Shown here one piece after another: positions 48,621 to 57,525 of a stretch of DNA of 64,000 nt. Positions within the stretch are counted from its first letter, which is position 1; each line of letters opens with the position of its first letter. Under the pieces are notes generated by a model. That model ran no database searches. It worked only from the letters and a program-made list of their open reading frames with translations, and was not told the DNA's origin. The translations under genes and the position numbers were made by a program. Origin of the DNA: Myxococcus stipitatus DSM 14675 (GTDB lineage Bacteria; Myxococcota; Myxococcia; Myxococcales; Myxococcaceae); the NCBI RefSeq assembly GCF_000331735.1, contig NC_020126.1, forward strand, positions 4,278,001 through 4,342,000, written 5' to 3'.

Positions 48621-48659
48621 CCGCGATGCATGACGCTGTCACGGCGTCATGCATCGCGG
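48621..48659 (+). terminator. Strong hairpin after the alpha-2-macroglobulin gene
   Basis: CCGCGATGCATGACGC (48621-48636) pairs perfectly over 16 bases with GCGTCATGCATCGCGG (48644-48659); a wobble and one more pair shrink the loop to three bases. It begins 35 bases after the stop. No U tract follows. Confidence 0.7.
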
Positions 48660-49183
48660 GTTCGCATCAGCTGGGGCCGACTCTTCTGCGCCGTGCCCCA
48701 GCGCTCTCGTCCTGCGACGACCCGTCGAGCGCCTCGCCGAACGGGTTGCGCGTGGGCTTTTCTCCGCGCTGGGGTCGGGCCGGGATGACGCCTGGGGAGG
48801 TGACGTCTCGAGGCCAGCGCATGCCAGGGTCGCCCTCGACTCGAGAAGCCGCGCGCACCGGGCGCGGCCGTTCCCACACCACCGCATCCCGTTCTGGCGG
48901 GTGAACCCCTTCGACAGGGTCATCTCGTCCATCACCCGAGCGACGATGTCGTGGATGACGCCCGTGGTGCTGTCACGCTCCATCCCTCTGCGCGACGAGC
49001 GCTTTGCGTCCTCTGAGATGGATGACGCCCCGAGGGGGCGAATCAAGCACGAGCGGGGTCCCCCGTGCGTGTCCGCCACGTCGAGGCCCATCGAGCGTGG
49101 ACCGGGACCCGCTGAATCACGGGCCCGTCGAAGCTTTCGACTACCGGCAGCGGGAGGACGTGAATCCCTGAACCGTCACGCGC
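48660..49183. other. 524-base gap with a doubtful minus-strand frame
   Basis: No gene I can support. A minus frame (48639-49091, 150 residues) has a plausible first half (GVIHDIVARVMDEMTLSKGF) with high GC at third positions, but its second half is an Arg/Ala/Ser-rich run, it enters the terminator hairpin and it has no ribosome site or known family. It could be a gene remnant. Confidence 0.35.
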
Positions 49184-50332
49184 TCACTCGCCACAGGTGG
49201 CGGAGTCGTCGGTGGGGTGGAGCGTGGCGATGCCGTAGGTGCCATTGCGGGTGCCGCACCAGATGCGCCACTTCGTGTTCCCCAGGTCTGGCGCGCTGAA
49301 CACGCCGCCTTCCTTCTTCCCTCCGTTGCGAGCGCAGCACCGCGCGAAGGCCCGCGTGCCGATGGAGAGAAGTCCCACGGCGTCAGGCGACTCGGAGAAG
49401 CCACCGACGCGCTTCTCCCCGCAGGACCACGGCGCCACGCCCTTGTAGCGGATGAGGTACTGGCCCTGCGCCTTCGCCGAGCCCCCACGCACCGGCCCGC
49501 CGTAGCAGAGCTTCCCCTCCGCCTCGAGCTGCGCATAGCGCGGCAGGAAGTGGAGACCTCCGATGGGGCCTCGCTCCCAATCATCTCCGCAGAACACGTG
49601 CGTGAAGGCGTTGCGCGGACCCGTGCTCACCCAAAGGCTGGTCAGCCAGTCGATGTTCGACTGCTTCTGACCGGGCCGTCCCGCGGCAGACAGGGCCGTC
49701 TGGATGCGCGGGTCCTCGTAGTGCCGGGCGACGAAGCGCCGCACCTCCGCCGCGCTCACGCTCGCGTCCGGACGCGCGGGGCACATCTGCAGCACTTCCT
49801 TGTCCAGCGCGGTCGGCACCGGCTGCTTCTCGAAGAGGGGCTTGCTGGAGCACGTCGATGCGCACTCCCTGGTATCGCGCGAGCCCCCCGTGTAGCGCGG
49901 AGCCTGCGCGCCCGGTGCGCTCACGATGACGGCCGGACCCTCGTCCTCGTCCGGGGAGGACTCCTCGGACGAGGCTTCGCTCGCGAAGGCGGCGCGCAGC
50001 CGTTCCTTGCCCACGGCCCGTTGTTCCGCGTCCGCGCGGTCCGCCGCCGCCAGCGCGGTGGCGGAGGGGGCCGTGGGAGGAGCGGACTCCTGGGCGCCTT
50101 CGCACAACACCCAGCCCTCGGCGGAGGCACCGCGCAGCTTGCACCACGCGCGCCCCGGGCCGCCCTTCTTGAGCAGCGGGTACGTCTGCCCGGGCTCCAC
50201 CGTGAAGACGACCTTGGGGGATTCCGGCTGGTCCACCGCCTCCACGCGGACGTCGGAGACGAACGCCCCCGGGCCCGCCAGCGCGGGGAGGGTGGTCAAC
50301 ACCAGGCCGAGGCACAGTGCGGGGAAACGCAT
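49184..50332 (-). CDS. Secreted EndoU-like ribonuclease with N-terminal SH3-like domain
   Basis: 382 residues. Signal peptide to ...LPALA. Residues ~22-80 look like a bacterial SH3 domain (VVFTVEPGQTYPLLKKGGPGRAWCKLRG..GWVLCEG). An acidic linker and a Cys-rich segment follow. From residue 195 on the protein matches the EndoU plan: NAFTHVFCGDDWERGPIGGLHFLPRYAQLEAEGKLCYGG. His245 and His261 are 16 residues apart, as are the two catalytic histidines of XendoU as I recall them; Lys307 (CGEKRVGG) is a good candidate for the third residue, and TYGIATLHPT closes the fold. Six or more cysteines suggest disulfides and export. It probably cleaves RNA outside the cell or in a target cell. No immunity gene is obvious. 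Confidence 0.8.
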   Translation of the reverse strand: MRFPALCLGLVLTTLPALAGPGAFVSDVRVEAVDQPESPKVVFTVEPGQTYPLLKKGGPGRAWCKLRGASAEGWVLCEGAQESAPPTAPSATALAAADRADAEQRAVGKERLRAAFASEASSEESSPDEDEGPAVIVSAPGAQAPRYTGGSRDTRECASTCSSKPLFEKQPVPTALDKEVLQMCPARPDASVSAAEVRRFVARHYEDPRIQTALSAAGRPGQKQSNIDWLTSLWVSTGPRNAFTHVFCGDDWERGPIGGLHFLPRYAQLEAEGKLCYGGPVRGGSAKAQGQYLIRYKGVAPWSCGEKRVGGFSESPDAVGLLSIGTRAFARCCARNGGKKEGGVFSAPDLGNTKWRIWCGTRNGTYGIATLHPTDDSATCGE

Positions 50333-50358
50333 GGCGCGCGAGTCTATCCCAATCCGCC

Positions 50359-50422
50359 CCCGCCCCTCGAAGCAGGGGCGGGTGGGGGGGCTCCTCGGGC
50401 ACCTGGGACGGAGGGCCGTCCC
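50359..50422 (-). terminator. Two tandem hairpins after tyrS
   Basis: GGGACGG (50405-50411) pairs with CCGTCCC (50416-50422), and beyond it CCCGCCCCT (50359-50367) pairs with AGGGGCGGG (50374-50382). Both are perfect and lie just past the tyrS stop, separating it from the EndoU gene. Confidence 0.65.
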
Positions 50423-50429
50423 CGGGAAT

Positions 50430-51692
50430 TCACGCCAGCTTGACGCGCGCGGCCTTCAGCTTGCCGACCTGCACCGTGTACTCGCCGGCGCCCAGGTCCG
50501 CCTTCGGGTCCGCCACCTTCTCGCCGTTCACCCGGACGCCGCCCTGGGTGATCATCTTCCGGCCCTCGGTCGCGGAGGCCACCAGCTTCGCCTCGGCCAG
50601 CACCTTGGTCACCGGAAGGCTCGCCGCACCGGCCAGCGAGAGCTCCACCTGGGGGAGGTCCTCCGCCGTCAGCTCCTTCTTCGCGAAGCGCTTCTCGAAG
50701 TCCTCCTCCGCCTTGCGTGCCGCCTCGGCGTCGTGGAAGCGCTCCGTCATCTCGCGGGCGAAGCCCAGCTTGGCGGTCTTCGGGTGCACCTCACCGCTGG
50801 CGACCTTCGCCTGCAGCTCCGCCAGCTCCTTCAGCGTCTTGGCCGAGAGGAGCTGGTAGTAGCGCCACATCAGGTCGTCGGTGATGCTCATCAGCTTGCC
50901 GAACATGGCGTCCGACGCCTCGCTGACGCCCACGTAGTTGTCCAGGCTCTTGGACATCTTGTCGCCGACAATCTTCCCGTCGATGAGCTTCGCGCTGAGC
51001 CCCTCCAGGATGGGCCCCGTCATGATGACCTGGGGCGCCATGTTCTCCTCGCGCATCAGCTGCCGGCCCACCAGCAGGTTGAAGAGCTGGTCCGTGGCGC
51101 CCAGCTCCACGTCCGACTTCAGCGCGACGGAGTCGTAGCCCTGGAGGAGCGGGTAGAGCATCTCGTGGATGGCGATGGAGATGTTGTCCCGGAAGCGCTT
51201 CTTGAAGTCGTCGCGCTCCAGCATGCGCTGCAGCGAGTAGCGCGACGCCAGCCGAATCATTCCCTCGGTGCCCAGCTTGTCGAGCCACTCCGAGTTGAAG
51301 CGGACCGTCGTCTTCTCCGGGTCCAACACCTTGAAGACCTGCTGCTTGTACGTCTCCGCGTTGGCCTTCACCTCGTCGCGGGTGAGCGCCGGGCGCGTGG
51401 CGTTGCGCCCCGTGGGGTCGCCAATCAGGGCCGTGAAGTCACCGATGAGGAACACCACCGTGTGACCGAAGTCCTGGAAGCGGCGCATGCGCGTGAGCAG
51501 CAGCGAGTGGCCCAGGTGCAGGTCCGGCCGGCTGGGGTCGAACCCCGCCTTGATGACGAGCGGCTTGCCCGACTCATACGAGTACCGGAGCTTCTTCTTC
51601 AGGTCCTCGGGCGAGTGGAGATCCACCGTGCCTCGGGTGACTTCTTCGAACTGCTCCTCGGGGGTCGCCTTGCGCAGCGCGTCCGGATTCAT
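50430..51692 (-). CDS. tyrS: Tyrosyl-tRNA synthetase
   Basis: 420 residues. Charges tRNA-Tyr. The class I motifs are HLGHS at 59-63 and KMSKS near residue 248 ([15 protein letters not shown]), with the tyrosine-pocket region [16 protein letters not shown] and [20 protein letters not shown] of the TyrZ-like subgroup. An S4 RNA-binding domain closes the protein ([31 protein letters not shown]). The ATG at 51692 is the conserved start; the open frame continues upstream into the next gene's 3' end without coding sense. It is 55 bases from the YmdB-type gene on the same strand. Confidence 0.96.
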   Translation of the reverse strand: MNPDALRKATPEEQFEEVTRGTVDLHSPEDLKKKLRYSYESGKPLVIKAGFDPSRPDLHLGHSLLLTRMRRFQDFGHTVVFLIGDFTALIGDPTGRNATRPALTRDEVKANAETYKQQVFKVLDPEKTTVRFNSEWLDKLGTEGMIRLASRYSLQRMLERDDFKKRFRDNISIAIHEMLYPLLQGYDSVALKSDVELGATDQLFNLLVGRQLMREENMAPQVIMTGPILEGLSAKLIDGKIVGDKMSKSLDNYVGVSEASDAMFGKLMSITDDLMWRYYQLLSAKTLKELAELQAKVASGEVHPKTAKLGFAREMTERFHDAEAARKAEEDFEKRFAKKELTAEDLPQVELSLAGAASLPVTKVLAEAKLVASATEGRKMITQGGVRVNGEKVADPKADLGAGEYTVQVGKLKAARVKLA

Positions 51693-51747
51693 GGCCGGCG
51701 GACCATAGCCGAAAGCCCGCCGCCGCGCGGCACTTCCACGCCGACTT

Positions 51748-52539
51748 TCAGGTACCCGGCAGGTGGACGCGCACGCGCTCGATGGCCCGTCCACGCCCCG
51801 TGGTGTCGTCGATGTCCAACACCACACCCTGCAGATACACGAGCCGCTCCGCGACTTCGTAGGGCGCGTGCTTCTGGCCCAGGAACCGCGCCACGGACTG
51901 CTCCTTCTTCATCCCGATGACCGAGTCCAGGGGGCCGCACATGCCCACGTCGGTGATGAACGCCGTGCCTCCCGGGAGGATGCGCTCATCCGCCGTCTGC
52001 ACGTGCGTATGCGTCCCGACGACCGCGGACACCCGCCCGTCCAGGTGAACCCCCATGGCGTTCTTCTCGCTGGAGGCCTCGCAGTGCATGTCCACGAGGA
52101 TGCAGGGCGTGCGCGCGCGCATCGTTTCGACCAACCCCTGCACCACCTCGAAGGGGTTGTCATGCGTGCGCATGAAGACGCGGCCCTCCAGGTTGATGAC
52201 CCCCAGCACACGTCCGTCCGGGAGCTCCACCACCCCGTGGCCCTTGCCCGGCGTGTCCTTGGGATAGTTGGCCGGGCGCAGCAGCTTGTCCGGATGCGAC
52301 GCCAGCCAGGGGAGGATGGACTTCTTGGACCAGAAGTGGTTGCCGCTGGTCAGCAGGTCGACGCCGCTGGCGAGCAGGGTGTCCGCCGTCTCCGGCGAGA
52401 TGCCCGCGCCCTGGTCGCTGTTCTCCGCGTTGGCGACCGTCACTTCGATGCCATGGGTGGCCTTCAGACGTGGCAGGAGCGCTCGGACGGCCTGAAGCCC
52501 CGGACGACCCACCACGTCTCCCATGAAGAGGACCTTCAC
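51748..52539 (-). CDS. YmdB-family metallophosphodiesterase
   Basis: 263 residues of the TIGR00282/YmdB family, cyclic-nucleotide or RNA-related phosphodiesterases with a two-metal site. Metal ligands are visible in order: [12 protein letters not shown] (Asp), [10 protein letters not shown] (Glu/Asn), TSGNHFW (Asn-His), [11 protein letters not shown] (His, Glu) and [10 protein letters not shown] (His pair). The GTG at 52539 overlaps the stop of the cyclo-ligase gene (GTGA) and gives the typical VKVLFMGD start; a GTG six codons earlier is possible. In Bacillus YmdB affects biofilm and sporulation decisions; whether that holds here is unknown. Confidence 0.93.
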   Translation of the reverse strand: MKVLFMGDVVGRPGLQAVRALLPRLKATHGIEVTVANAENSDQGAGISPETADTLLASGVDLLTSGNHFWSKKSILPWLASHPDKLLRPANYPKDTPGKGHGVVELPDGRVLGVINLEGRVFMRTHDNPFEVVQGLVETMRARTPCILVDMHCEASSEKNAMGVHLDGRVSAVVGTHTHVQTADERILPGGTAFITDVGMCGPLDSVIGMKKEQSVARFLGQKHAPYEVAERLVYLQGVVLDIDDTTGRGRAIERVRVHLPGT

Positions 52540-53159
52540 GTATCCAGGAAGTCCCACGTCCGGAACAGGCCGCGGTGGGACGAGAGCTCCGTCACGACCA
52601 GGTCCATGTCCACGTCGTCGCCCGTGGTGGGGAGCATCTCGACGAGCTGGTCGTTGAAGGCCAGTCCCACCCGCCGACTGCGCGCACTGGCCGCGCGAAG
52701 GGTGGCGTCGTAGTAGCCACCTCCCCGTCCCAGCCGCTTGCCGTCGTTGGTGAAGCCCAGCCCTGGAACCACGAACAGGTCGATCTGGTCCACCGCGATG
52801 AGGTCCGACGAGTTCGTCGGCTCCCGCACGCCCAGCCGCCCCGGCTCCAGCTCCGCCTCTGATTTGATGGCGCGGAAGGAGAGAATCCTCCCGTGGACGT
52901 GGGACAGCGGGTAGCAGACGGTCTTCTCGTCTTGCAGCGCCGCGATGAGAATGTCCCGCGTGGGCACCTCGCCCCGAATGGGGGCGTAGAGCGCCACGGT
53001 CCGCGCATTCTGGTAGTACTCCGTCGCCAGGAACCGAGACTGCACCTTGAGACCCCGCGTGTCGATGAGGTCGGGCGTCATCGCCTTGCGGCGCGCCGTC
53101 AACTCATCCCGCAGCGTCTGCTTCCTCGCCGCCGCCTCTTCCACCACCGTCTCGCTCAC
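52536..53159 (-). CDS. 5-formyltetrahydrofolate cyclo-ligase
   Basis: 207 residues. Converts 5-formyl-THF to 5,10-methenyl-THF with ATP. The N-terminal arginine-rich helix (KQTLRDELTARRKAM), the phosphate and folate segments (VALYAPIRGEVPTRDIL) and the family signature LFVVPGLGFTNDGKRLGRGGGYYDATL are all present. It is the first protein gene downstream of the 6S RNA, an arrangement well known in proteobacteria (ssrS-ygfA). The start codon lies 68 bases past the predicted RNA end. Confidence 0.94.
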   Translation of the reverse strand: MSETVVEEAAARKQTLRDELTARRKAMTPDLIDTRGLKVQSRFLATEYYQNARTVALYAPIRGEVPTRDILIAALQDEKTVCYPLSHVHGRILSFRAIKSEAELEPGRLGVREPTNSSDLIAVDQIDLFVVPGLGFTNDGKRLGRGGGYYDATLRAASARSRRVGLAFNDQLVEMLPTTGDDVDMDLVVTELSSHRGLFRTWDFLDT

Positions 53160-53226
53160 CGCCGCCGCTCCGCAGAAAAAGTCCCCCGCCGCATGGCCGT
53201 GTGCCCAGCATCCATTGAACCCTGAA

Positions 53227-53409
53227 AAGCCAGGTGGGAGCCGAAATCATGCCTCCGCAGGCTTCCCTCATCCCTCGTGAGAGGGGAGGGCTTGCACATG
53301 GAGGCCGAAACGGACCCCGGAATGGACGTATCGGTTCGAATTTCTGCCGAGCATCACGCGCCCCGCAGGGGACAGCCCTTGAAACAAAGCTACAGTGCCA
53401 CCAAGGCCT
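53227..53409 (-). ncRNA. ssrS: 6S RNA
   Basis: About 183 bases on the minus strand, the normal 6S size. The 5' arm AGGCCTTGGTGG (53398-53409) pairs with the 3' arm CCACCTGGCTT (53227-53237) as closing stem with a small internal loop. Inside, GGGCTGTCCCCTG (53366-53378) and GCCTGCGGAGGCAT (53249-53262) closely resemble E. coli 6S segments GGGCCAGTCCCCTG and GCCTGCGGCGGCAT. An opened bubble lies between. The next gene is 5-formyltetrahydrofolate cyclo-ligase, the classic neighbour of 6S RNA. It binds the housekeeping RNA polymerase and damps transcription in starvation. Ends are estimated within a few bases; AGTTATTTCG just upstream may be the -10 region. Confidence 0.87.
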
Positions 53410-53539
53410 CGAAATAACTGAGAAAAATCGTGACGACCTTTTGAAATGATAAGGAGGGGAGTCAGCGGGGTCAAGGCATCCTCGCGCGTTTACAAGCCAG
53501 GCGCCGCCCACCTATGATGGACACCCCCACACCCCGCAC

Positions 53540-54514
53540 ATGCCGCCCTCGCTTCTAAACAAGGGACTCGTGACGGCTCTTTCCGTCACCTCCGGCCTCG
53601 CCTGGGCGGGTCCGAAGCTCTCTGGCTCCTACGTGGGGGATACCTACGGTCAGGTGGAGCTGCACATGGACGGCGACCGCCTGGTCGGCACGTCCTCTGG
53701 CTCTGGAGGTGGCTGCAAGTTCTCGGCGGGCACGGAGGTGCTCACCGGGGAGTTCCAGGGCAACGTCCTGGTCGCCACGCTTCAGGTGTGCCTGGCCGGG
53801 ACGCCGGAGTGTGTCGGTGCGCGGTCCTTCCCGACGCTGGCCACCTACAATCCCCAGTCGGGCGTGCTCTCCGCGCGGCTGCGGCTCCCCAAGGGCTGCC
53901 ACTCCCCGGGCCTGAAGGACTTCGTCCTGTTCCTGCGGAGCACGGGGGCCGGCGAGTCCGAGGACGACGCCGCGAAGGAGGGTGCGCTCGGAGGGCGCGA
54001 GGCCGTCGCGGACGAAGAGGACGCCGCGGAGCCGAAGGGCTCCGAGACTCGCGCCTCGCCCACCGGCCCGGGGCCCGTGGAGCAGGGCCTGCTGTTCCTG
54101 GCCTCGAAGTCGCCGAAGAAGTGGGAGTTCGCACAAACCCGCTTCGAGGCCGCGCTGGTCGCGAACCCTCAGGATATCGACGCGCTCGTGGGCATGGCCG
54201 CGAGCCACTTGGGACGGAGCAATCCCAGCAAGGCGCAGGAGTCCCTGTCGCGTATCCGCCCCGTGCCTCCCACGCGCCCGGATGTCTATGCGTGGCAGGC
54301 CTATGCGGCCGACGCGCAGGGCGACATCAACCGCGTCCAGCCGCTGCTGCGCAAGGCGCTGGAGCTGAACTGGTCGCCGGAGAATCCCAAGCCCTGGGAA
54401 GAGGCGCTGGTGAAGGCCCTGGCGGGTGACATCGAGCTGGCGCAGAAGCAGATGAAGAGTCGCAAGCGCGCGCCGGGCCGTGAGGCGGCAGGAGCTGGAA
54501 GTCCGAGCCCGTGA
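53540..54514 (+). CDS. Secreted protein with TPR-like C-terminal half, coupled to a kinase gene
   Basis: 324 residues. A signal peptide (LVTALSVTSGLAWA) leads into a beta-rich domain with Cys pairs (GGCKFSAGTEVLTGEFQGNVLVATLQVCLAG, PECVG, PKGCHSPGLKDFVLFLRS). An acidic linker (~residues 135-175) follows, then helical repeats (WEFAQTRFEAALVANPQDIDALVGMAASHLGRSNPSKAQESLSRIRP) of TPR type. No known enzyme family. The stop overlaps the kinase GTG by four bases, so this may be the kinase's periplasmic partner or sensor. A short AT-rich region upstream (53411-53539) separates it from the divergent 6S gene. Confidence 0.82.
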   Translation: MPPSLLNKGLVTALSVTSGLAWAGPKLSGSYVGDTYGQVELHMDGDRLVGTSSGSGGGCKFSAGTEVLTGEFQGNVLVATLQVCLAGTPECVGARSFPTLATYNPQSGVLSARLRLPKGCHSPGLKDFVLFLRSTGAGESEDDAAKEGALGGREAVADEEDAAEPKGSETRASPTGPGPVEQGLLFLASKSPKKWEFAQTRFEAALVANPQDIDALVGMAASHLGRSNPSKAQESLSRIRPVPPTRPDVYAWQAYAADAQGDINRVQPLLRKALELNWSPENPKPWEEALVKALAGDIELAQKQMKSRKRAPGREAAGAGSPSP

Positions 54515-55533
54515 GCCAGATGCCTTCGCCTCCGAGGACTCAGCGGGTCTTCGGCCACTACGAAATCGTCTCCGTGCTCGGCAAGGGCGGCATGGCGGAG
54601 GTGTACCGGGCCAAGGTGCTCGCGGGCGCGCGTGAGGGGTGGACCGTGGCCCTCAAGCGGCTCCTGCCCGCGCTGACGGCGGACCCGGAGTCCGTCTCAC
54701 TCTTCTCGCGGGAGGCGCAGCTCTCCAAGCAGCTGCACCATCCCAACATCGTGACGGTGCTGGATGCCGGAGAGCTGGAGGGCATCTACTTCATCGTGAT
54801 GGAGCTGGTGGATGGCCGCGACCTGGGCCAGATACTCCGCCGCTGCAAGGTGCGCGGCATCCCGCTCCCGGTGGACTTCGCGGTGTACCTGGGGAAGGTG
54901 CTGCTGGAGGCGCTCGCGTACGCGCACTCCGCCACCGGGCCGCAGGGAGAGCCGCTGGGCATCGTCCACTGCGATGTGTCGCCGTCCAACCTCTTCATCT
55001 CGCGCGTGGGCGAAATCAAGCTGGGCGACTTCGGCGTCTCGCGCGTGCTGGTGGACGGCAAGCTCCAGGGCGGCGAGGTGCTGGGCAAGCCCTACTACCT
55101 CTCTCCGGAGTCGCTGCTGGGCGAGGTCAGCCCCGTCGCGGACCTGTGGGCGGCGACCGTCGTCCTGTACGAGCTGCTGACGCTGGAGCGCCCCTTCACC
55201 GGCACCACGCCCGACGAGGTGTTCCACGCCATCCGCTCCCGGAGCTACCGGCCGCTGCGCGAGCTGCGGCCGGACGTGCCCCAGGCGCTCGAGGACGTGG
55301 TGCGCCGTGCCTTCTCCGCGCGCCCCGAGGACCGGTTCCCCTCGGCCGAGTCCTTCGCCCAGGCGCTCGCGCCGCACTACGACGAGCGCGTGGGCACTCC
55401 GTTGGCCATCGCCGCGGTGGTGCGGGGGCTGTTCGGCGCCAGTGATGACGTGCCCGCCGCCTCGGCTGCTCCTTCGGGCGCGGCTTCGGGGACGCCTCCT
55501 TCGACGCCGTCCGGAGCCTCGCGCGCGGAGTAG
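54511..55533 (+). CDS. Ser/Thr protein kinase (PknB/Stk family), non-RD
   Basis: 340 residues, no membrane helix. Gly-rich loop GKGGMAEV at 24-31, catalytic lysine Lys49 (VALKRLLP), catalytic loop HCDVSPSN at 153-160 and DFG at 173-175. The arginine before the catalytic Asp is cysteine here (HCD instead of HRD), making it a non-RD kinase; VSPSN replaces the usual VKPSN, as in many myxobacterial kinases. The C-terminal 40 residues are Ala/Pro/Ser-rich and disordered. GTG at 54511 overlaps the upstream stop (GTGA); ATG at 54520 is an alternative. Substrate unknown. Confidence 0.92.
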   Translation: MSQMPSPPRTQRVFGHYEIVSVLGKGGMAEVYRAKVLAGAREGWTVALKRLLPALTADPESVSLFSREAQLSKQLHHPNIVTVLDAGELEGIYFIVMELVDGRDLGQILRRCKVRGIPLPVDFAVYLGKVLLEALAYAHSATGPQGEPLGIVHCDVSPSNLFISRVGEIKLGDFGVSRVLVDGKLQGGEVLGKPYYLSPESLLGEVSPVADLWAATVVLYELLTLERPFTGTTPDEVFHAIRSRSYRPLRELRPDVPQALEDVVRRAFSARPEDRFPSAESFAQALAPHYDERVGTPLAIAAVVRGLFGASDDVPAASAAPSGAASGTPPSTPSGASRAE

Positions 55534-55650
55534 GGGACGGGGCATGCGCTCACCTTCGAGCGCGCCGTCACCAGTCCCGTGAGGCCTTGGAGATGGTGAC
55601 CTTCTCCTCATGCACGCAAGGCCCCGTGCCTTGTCTCCTCGAGGAGCATC

Positions 55651-55833
55651 ATGGCCACCCAGCAGCCTCCAGCAGCACGACCCGAAGAGCCCGCCCCCGA
55701 GCGCCGGGCAGGCGGGAGTGTTCCACCTCGGTTGCCTCCCAAGGAGGATGAGGCTCGCGAGGATGGGATACCGGGGTATGGACAGCCCGACCCGGAGGTG
55801 CGCGAGAAGTCACTGCCCGAGCAGGGGTGGTAG
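55651..55833 (+). CDS. Small charged protein of unknown function
   Basis: 60 residues, Pro-, Glu- and Arg-rich, probably disordered (PPAARPEEPAPERRAGG, KEDEAREDGIPGYGQPDPEVREKS). GAGGAG lies five bases before the ATG, which is the main reason to accept it. No family recognised. Its 3' end overlaps the convergent beta-helix gene by 24 bases. Confidence 0.55.
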   Translation: MATQQPPAARPEEPAPERRAGGSVPPRLPPKEDEAREDGIPGYGQPDPEVREKSLPEQGW

Positions 55834-57330
55834 CGCCCGGGGGCTGCCGGAGCCGCTGAGGACTCGCACCGAGCCCTGCTCCAGCCCGTGTTGTTGCAGC
55901 TTGCTGCGCCAGACCTCGAACTCCCCTTCGGACACGAGCCCGAAGGCGCTGAAGTTGCCGGTGATGCCCTCGTAGCGGTTGCGGTCCATCTTCAGCCCCG
56001 GCCGTGCCGAGGCGCGACCCAGCTTCACGAAGCTGGTCATGTCGCGCAGCGTGTTGTCGAAGACGGACATGTTCGAGACGACCAGGGGCTCGTCGGCCGC
56101 GAGCCGCAGGCCGGAGTCCTCCGTCCGCTCGATGTGGTTGCCCACCACTTGCACCCCCCGCGCCTTCGCCACGCGGATGCCCTGGCCGTTGCCCCGGTTC
56201 GCGAAGTTGTAGATGTCCATCACCATGTTGTCGCGAATCCCCACATTGGCTGGATTGTCCACGGCGGCGAGCCCACCGACGGAGATGCCTCGGCCGGCCA
56301 TGAAGATGAGGTTGCCGACGATTTCGATGTTCGTCGCGTCCTCGTGCACGAGGATGGCCTCGGCGGCGGAGGTCGTCGCCTGCCAGGGGTAGCGCGCGAG
56401 GTTGGGGAAGCGGAAGAGGACGTTGGACTGGATGACGAGGTTGTCGCACGCCTTGACGTCGATGCCGTTCTCTCCGCAGTCGTACATCTGGTTGTGCTCG
56501 ATGTAGAGCTCGGTGGGGCGGCCTTCGTGGGGCTGGCACTGCACGGCGTCACCCGAGGCATCGTGGATGGTGTTCTCCACGAGGTAGACCTGGCGCGAGG
56601 TTCCCTTCACCGCCACCCCGTGGGAGTCCTGGCCGGTGCGGGAGAAGTCGCGAATCTCGTTGCCGTCGATGAGCACGGTGTTGGCATCGCTGACGACGAC
56701 GCCTCCGCCGGCGCGGCCTCCATGCACCAGGGAGTCGGAGAGCTGTGAGCAGCGCGTGGAGCCCTCGAAGAGCGCACCGAAGGACGGCCGCTCCTGGACA
56801 TCGATGTCCAGGGCCTCGACGATCCAATACGGCTGGCTCAACACCAGCAGGCTCCCGACGTCCGTTCCGCTGGGGATGATGCGAGGTCTGTAGGGTTGCT
56901 CTCCGCGCAGGACGATGGGCGCGGTGGCCGTGCCCGGGCGGGCCTTCAGCGAGTTGATGGCAATCTGCTCGGGATAGTTGCCGGCGCGGACCTGGATGAC
57001 GGTGCCCGGCAGCGCGGCCTTCACCGCGTCCATGATGGTGGAGAAGGGATTGTTGAGGGAGCCCAAGGGCTGGCTGGGATTGCGCGGGCCCTTGTTCGCG
57101 ACGTGGAGCGTGGGGCCCGTGGCGTGGGCGGCCGAGGGGCACTTGCTCCGGAAGGTCTCCTTCGCGCTGAGCGGCTCGGCTCGTGCCTCCATCGCCTCGC
57201 TCGCCAGGGCACTTTCCGAGAGGGTGGGGCGGGGCTCCTCCGCGCCAGGGCCACAGGCCAGCGCGAGTGCGGAGAGGAGCACCGCGAAATGACTCTTCAG
57301 GAACCTCGGCCCCGTCGAAACCTGCACCAT
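55810..57330 (-). CDS. Right-handed parallel beta-helix lipoprotein
   Basis: 506 residues. Lipoprotein signal (LLSALALACGPG, Cys26). After a linker, the segment NPSQPLGSLNNPFSTIMDAVKAALPGTVIQVRAGNYPEQ is the usual entry to a pectate-lyase-like beta-helix of DUF1565 type; the helix continues with short repeating coils such as TNIEIVGNLIFMAGRGISVGGL, GIRDNMVMDIYNFANRGNGQGIRVAKARGVQVVGNHIERTEDSGLRL to about residue 440. Such proteins bind or cleave polysaccharides at the cell surface; no catalytic residues can be assigned. The last coils end before a short C-terminal tail. Confidence 0.88.
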   Translation of the reverse strand: MVQVSTGPRFLKSHFAVLLSALALACGPGAEEPRPTLSESALASEAMEARAEPLSAKETFRSKCPSAAHATGPTLHVANKGPRNPSQPLGSLNNPFSTIMDAVKAALPGTVIQVRAGNYPEQIAINSLKARPGTATAPIVLRGEQPYRPRIIPSGTDVGSLLVLSQPYWIVEALDIDVQERPSFGALFEGSTRCSQLSDSLVHGGRAGGGVVVSDANTVLIDGNEIRDFSRTGQDSHGVAVKGTSRQVYLVENTIHDASGDAVQCQPHEGRPTELYIEHNQMYDCGENGIDVKACDNLVIQSNVLFRFPNLARYPWQATTSAAEAILVHEDATNIEIVGNLIFMAGRGISVGGLAAVDNPANVGIRDNMVMDIYNFANRGNGQGIRVAKARGVQVVGNHIERTEDSGLRLAADEPLVVSNMSVFDNTLRDMTSFVKLGRASARPGLKMDRNRYEGITGNFSAFGLVSEGEFEVWRSKLQQHGLEQGSVRVLSGSGSPRALPPLLGQ

Positions 57331-57525
57331 GTCTCGTCCCCCCGCTGGGTTGGTTATCTATTGCGAGAGGATGTTTTCACCCGACTGGCTTTGTTCAAGC
57401 GGCCATGCCCCCCGGGGGCACGCGGGATTCACAGGCGGATGCTCGCGGCGCACGGGCTCACACCCGGGTCCTAGCGTCGTGACGGGCAACGCGGGTGCAG
57501 GCGCCCTCGGAGCCTGTGGGTGGGG

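Noticed and set aside
45215..48631. 1138-residue minus-strand frame opposite the alpha-2-macroglobulin
   Set aside because: Antisense shadow; the plus-strand protein has a signal peptide, thioester and macroglobulin domains.
48639..49091. 150-residue minus-strand frame, possibly a real gene
   Set aside because: Half of it is Arg/Ala/Ser-rich, it runs into a terminator hairpin and it has no ribosome site; kept only as a note on the gap.
53325..53350. GGTTCGAAT, resembling a tRNA T-loop
   Set aside because: No acceptor or anticodon stems around it; it lies inside the 6S RNA on the other strand.
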